Below, piece by piece: positions 6,012 through 7,426 of a DNA stretch of 7,426 nt (position 1 is the first letter of the stretch; each line of letters begins with the position of its first letter). A program made the position numbers and the translations under genes. Below the pieces are notes generated by a model. The model made no database searches. It saw only the letters and a program-made list of their open reading frames with translations, and was not told the DNA's origin. Origin of the DNA: Sphaerochaetaceae bacterium (GTDB taxonomy: Bacteria; Spirochaetota; Spirochaetia; Sphaerochaetales; Sphaerochaetaceae); assembly GCA_024405065.1 (NCBI GenBank), contig JAKSPF010000058.1:1-7426 (forward strand). The letters are read 5' to 3'.

Positions 6012-7426
6012 ATTTTGCTCTTTGATGCCTTGTATCTTGCTCTCTGATTCTGCTTTGCAATGTTTTTTGCCTTTGCACCGACTTTCTTTGCAATGGGCTT
6101 TGCCTTTGCCTTACCGCCGGTACGTTTGGGTGATTTTTTTTTGTTTTCAGAATCATGTATGATTTTTTCAGAGACGGAAGTAGCGCTGTGAACCTTTGCA
6201 TTCTGACCGAGACTGTGATTGCTGGTACTGCGTTCACGCTCTCTCAGATTTATCTCTACGGGAATATCGGCAAATCCCAAATCACGTCTGATGCAGTTTT
6301 TCAGATATTGGACATACAACTGCGGAAAATCCTTTTTTCTGTTGATGAAAAACAGAAATTTCACAGGTGACACGGATATTTGGGTACCGTAATAAACTTT
6401 GTAATGCCCTTCAGAGCCACGCGGAGGCTGATATGCCTCAGACCACATCGTAAGTGAAGTATTCAACGTTGCGGTATCAATACGTCTCTGAAGCTGTCTG
6501 TTCACTTTAAGCACCGTATCAAGCAATTTTGTGATGTTTTTTGCTTTCTTTGCACTGATAAATTCAAGCGGTGCAAAATTCAGTACGGGAAACAGAAACC
6601 TCACCCTGTCTTCAAGCGCACGGAGTTCATTTGACAGACCTTTCAGAAGGTCAATCTTGTTAAGAACAAGAACTACTCCTTTTCCTCTTCTCACAATGAG
6701 ATTTGCTATCTTCTTATCCTGTTCTGCAAGACCTTCAACGCTGTCAATGACAAGCAAAACGACATCTGCCTCATCAATGGTTTTTATAGCACGGTTCACG
6801 GAGTAATATTCAACATCCTCCTCCACCTTTGCCTTGCGTCTTATTCCTGCGGTATCAAGAATTGTAAAATCTGTTCCTTTATATGAAAAACCGCCCTTTA
6901 CCACATCACGTGTTGTTCCGGCAACAGGCGACACAATTGATACATCTTCTCCCGTCAGAAGATTTGTCAGCGTACTTTTACCGGTATTGGGTTTGCCGAG
7001 CACGGCAAGTTTCAGTGTTCCTGCTGAAGAATCTTCCGGCTCGTCCGCATATCCGGATTCATCGTCCAGACCGAGCATACCGAGCAACGTTTCCTCAAGG
7101 CCGTCAATACCGAGTCCGTGAGCAGAACTTATACCGACAACACGCTGATAGCCGTACGAAAAAAAGTTCCAGATAAGATCTTCACGGGTTACATCATCAA
7201 TCTTATTCACCGCAAGAACAACCTTGTCTGTATATGGTCTGAGTCTTTTTATCAGCATCTGGTCTTCAGGAGTAACGGTTGTACAATCCATAAGAAAAAT
7301 CACCGCATCCGAAACTTCAAGAAGTCCGAGACTTTTTTCCGACACCTGACCGTCAAGTCCTTGAAGGTCAAGTTTGACTCCGCCGCTGTCAGTGAGATTC
7401 ACCGCATGACCGCCGAGTATCCATTT
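5999..7426 (-). CDS. der: Ribosome assembly GTPase Der/EngA (5' end off the right edge)
   Basis: Der is an essential tandem-domain GTPase that acts in late assembly of the 50S ribosomal subunit. The frame is open to base 7426, giving 475 residues of a partial protein. The GTG at 7402-7400 is internal, because family-like sequence continues upstream and DSGG (partial residues 12-15) is the G3 motif of the first GTPase domain; G1 and G2 of that domain lie beyond the edge. Domain 1 ends with NKID at 74-77. An acidic linker (about 119-137) leads to domain 2, with GKPNTGKST at 144-152, GTTRD at 170-174, DTAG at 191-194, NKID at 256-259 (many Der proteins have NKWD) and SAK at 291-293. A KH-like RNA-binding domain follows (about 308-399), with PPRG and the YYGTQ..P..FLFFIN strand pattern. 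Unusually, a basic tail of about 76 residues (400-475) ends the protein, with some 20 Lys/Arg and only 4 acidic residues. It converges on the PAP2 gene. Confidence 0.96.
   Translation of the reverse strand, partial: KWILGGHAVNLTDSGGVKLDLQGLDGQVSEKSLGLLEVSDAVIFLMDCTTVTPEDQMLIKRLRPYTDKVVLAVNKIDDVTREDLIWNFFSYGYQRVVGISSAHGLGIDGLEETLLGMLGLDDESGYADEPEDSSAGTLKLAVLGKPNTGKSTLTNLLTGEDVSIVSPVAGTTRDVVKGGFSYKGTDFTILDTAGIRRKAKVEEDVEYYSVNRAIKTIDEADVVLLVIDSVEGLAEQDKKIANLIVRRGKGVVLVLNKIDLLKGLSNELRALEDRVRFLFPVLNFAPLEFISAKKAKNITKLLDTVLKVNRQLQRRIDTATLNTSLTMWSEAYQPPRGSEGHYKVYYGTQISVSPVKFLFFINRKKDFPQLYVQYLKNCIRRDLGFADIPVEINLRERERSTSNHSLGQNAKVHSATSVSEKIIHDSENKKKSPKRTGGKAKAKPIAKKVGAKAKNIAKQNQRARYKASKSKIQDL

Noticed and set aside
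7400..7402. GTG as the start codon of der
   Set aside because: The frame stays open to the window edge and the upstream residues continue the family pattern into the first GTPase domain, so this is an internal valine.
1..7426. CRISPR array, tRNA, rRNA, insertion sequence or phage genes
   Set aside because: No regularly spaced repeats, cloverleaf-like sequence, transposase motif or terminal inverted repeats were seen on either strand.

Overview
The window reads as a compact chromosomal segment of an anaerobe-like bacterium with moderately low G+C and AT-rich intergenic DNA. Gene content and protein style fit a spirochaete, probably Treponema-like: a ComEC with no metallo-beta-lactamase domain, an exonuclease/endonuclease/phosphatase-fold protein with a loose lipoprotein signal, and a PAP2 membrane phosphatase. 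This placement is inference and was not tested against a database. There is no rRNA, tRNA, CRISPR array, transposase or phage gene. I see housekeeping and envelope genes rather than an obvious new defence or mobile system.

Left part (1-3719), minus strand: three tightly packed genes probably form one operon, transcribed right to left. They are a short comEC-type membrane protein (3719-2310), an APC-superfamily amino acid/polyamine permease (2263-854) and ribF, the bifunctional riboflavin kinase/FAD synthetase (857 to beyond base 1). The permease stop and the ribF start share an ATGA overlap, so their translation is probably coupled. The flavin adenylylation half of RibF has diverged motifs, while the kinase half looks intact.

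Middle (3720-5069): an A/T-tract-rich divergent intergenic region separates comEC from a plus-strand gene for a secreted, probably lipid-anchored EEP-fold nuclease or phosphatase (3838-4863). A 206-base gap follows. It holds a perfect 12-bp inverted repeat just after the stop codon and the leader of the next gene.

Right part (5070-7426): a plus-strand PAP2-family membrane phosphatase (5070-6011) converges on der (engA), the tandem-GTPase ribosome assembly factor. The two coding regions overlap by 13 bp, and der runs off the right edge. Der carries an unusual 76-residue lysine-rich C-terminal tail. The most interesting items are the divergent pairing of a DNA-channel-like ComEC with an exported nuclease-fold protein, the helically phased A/T tracts between them, the degenerate FAD synthetase domain and the basic tail of Der.
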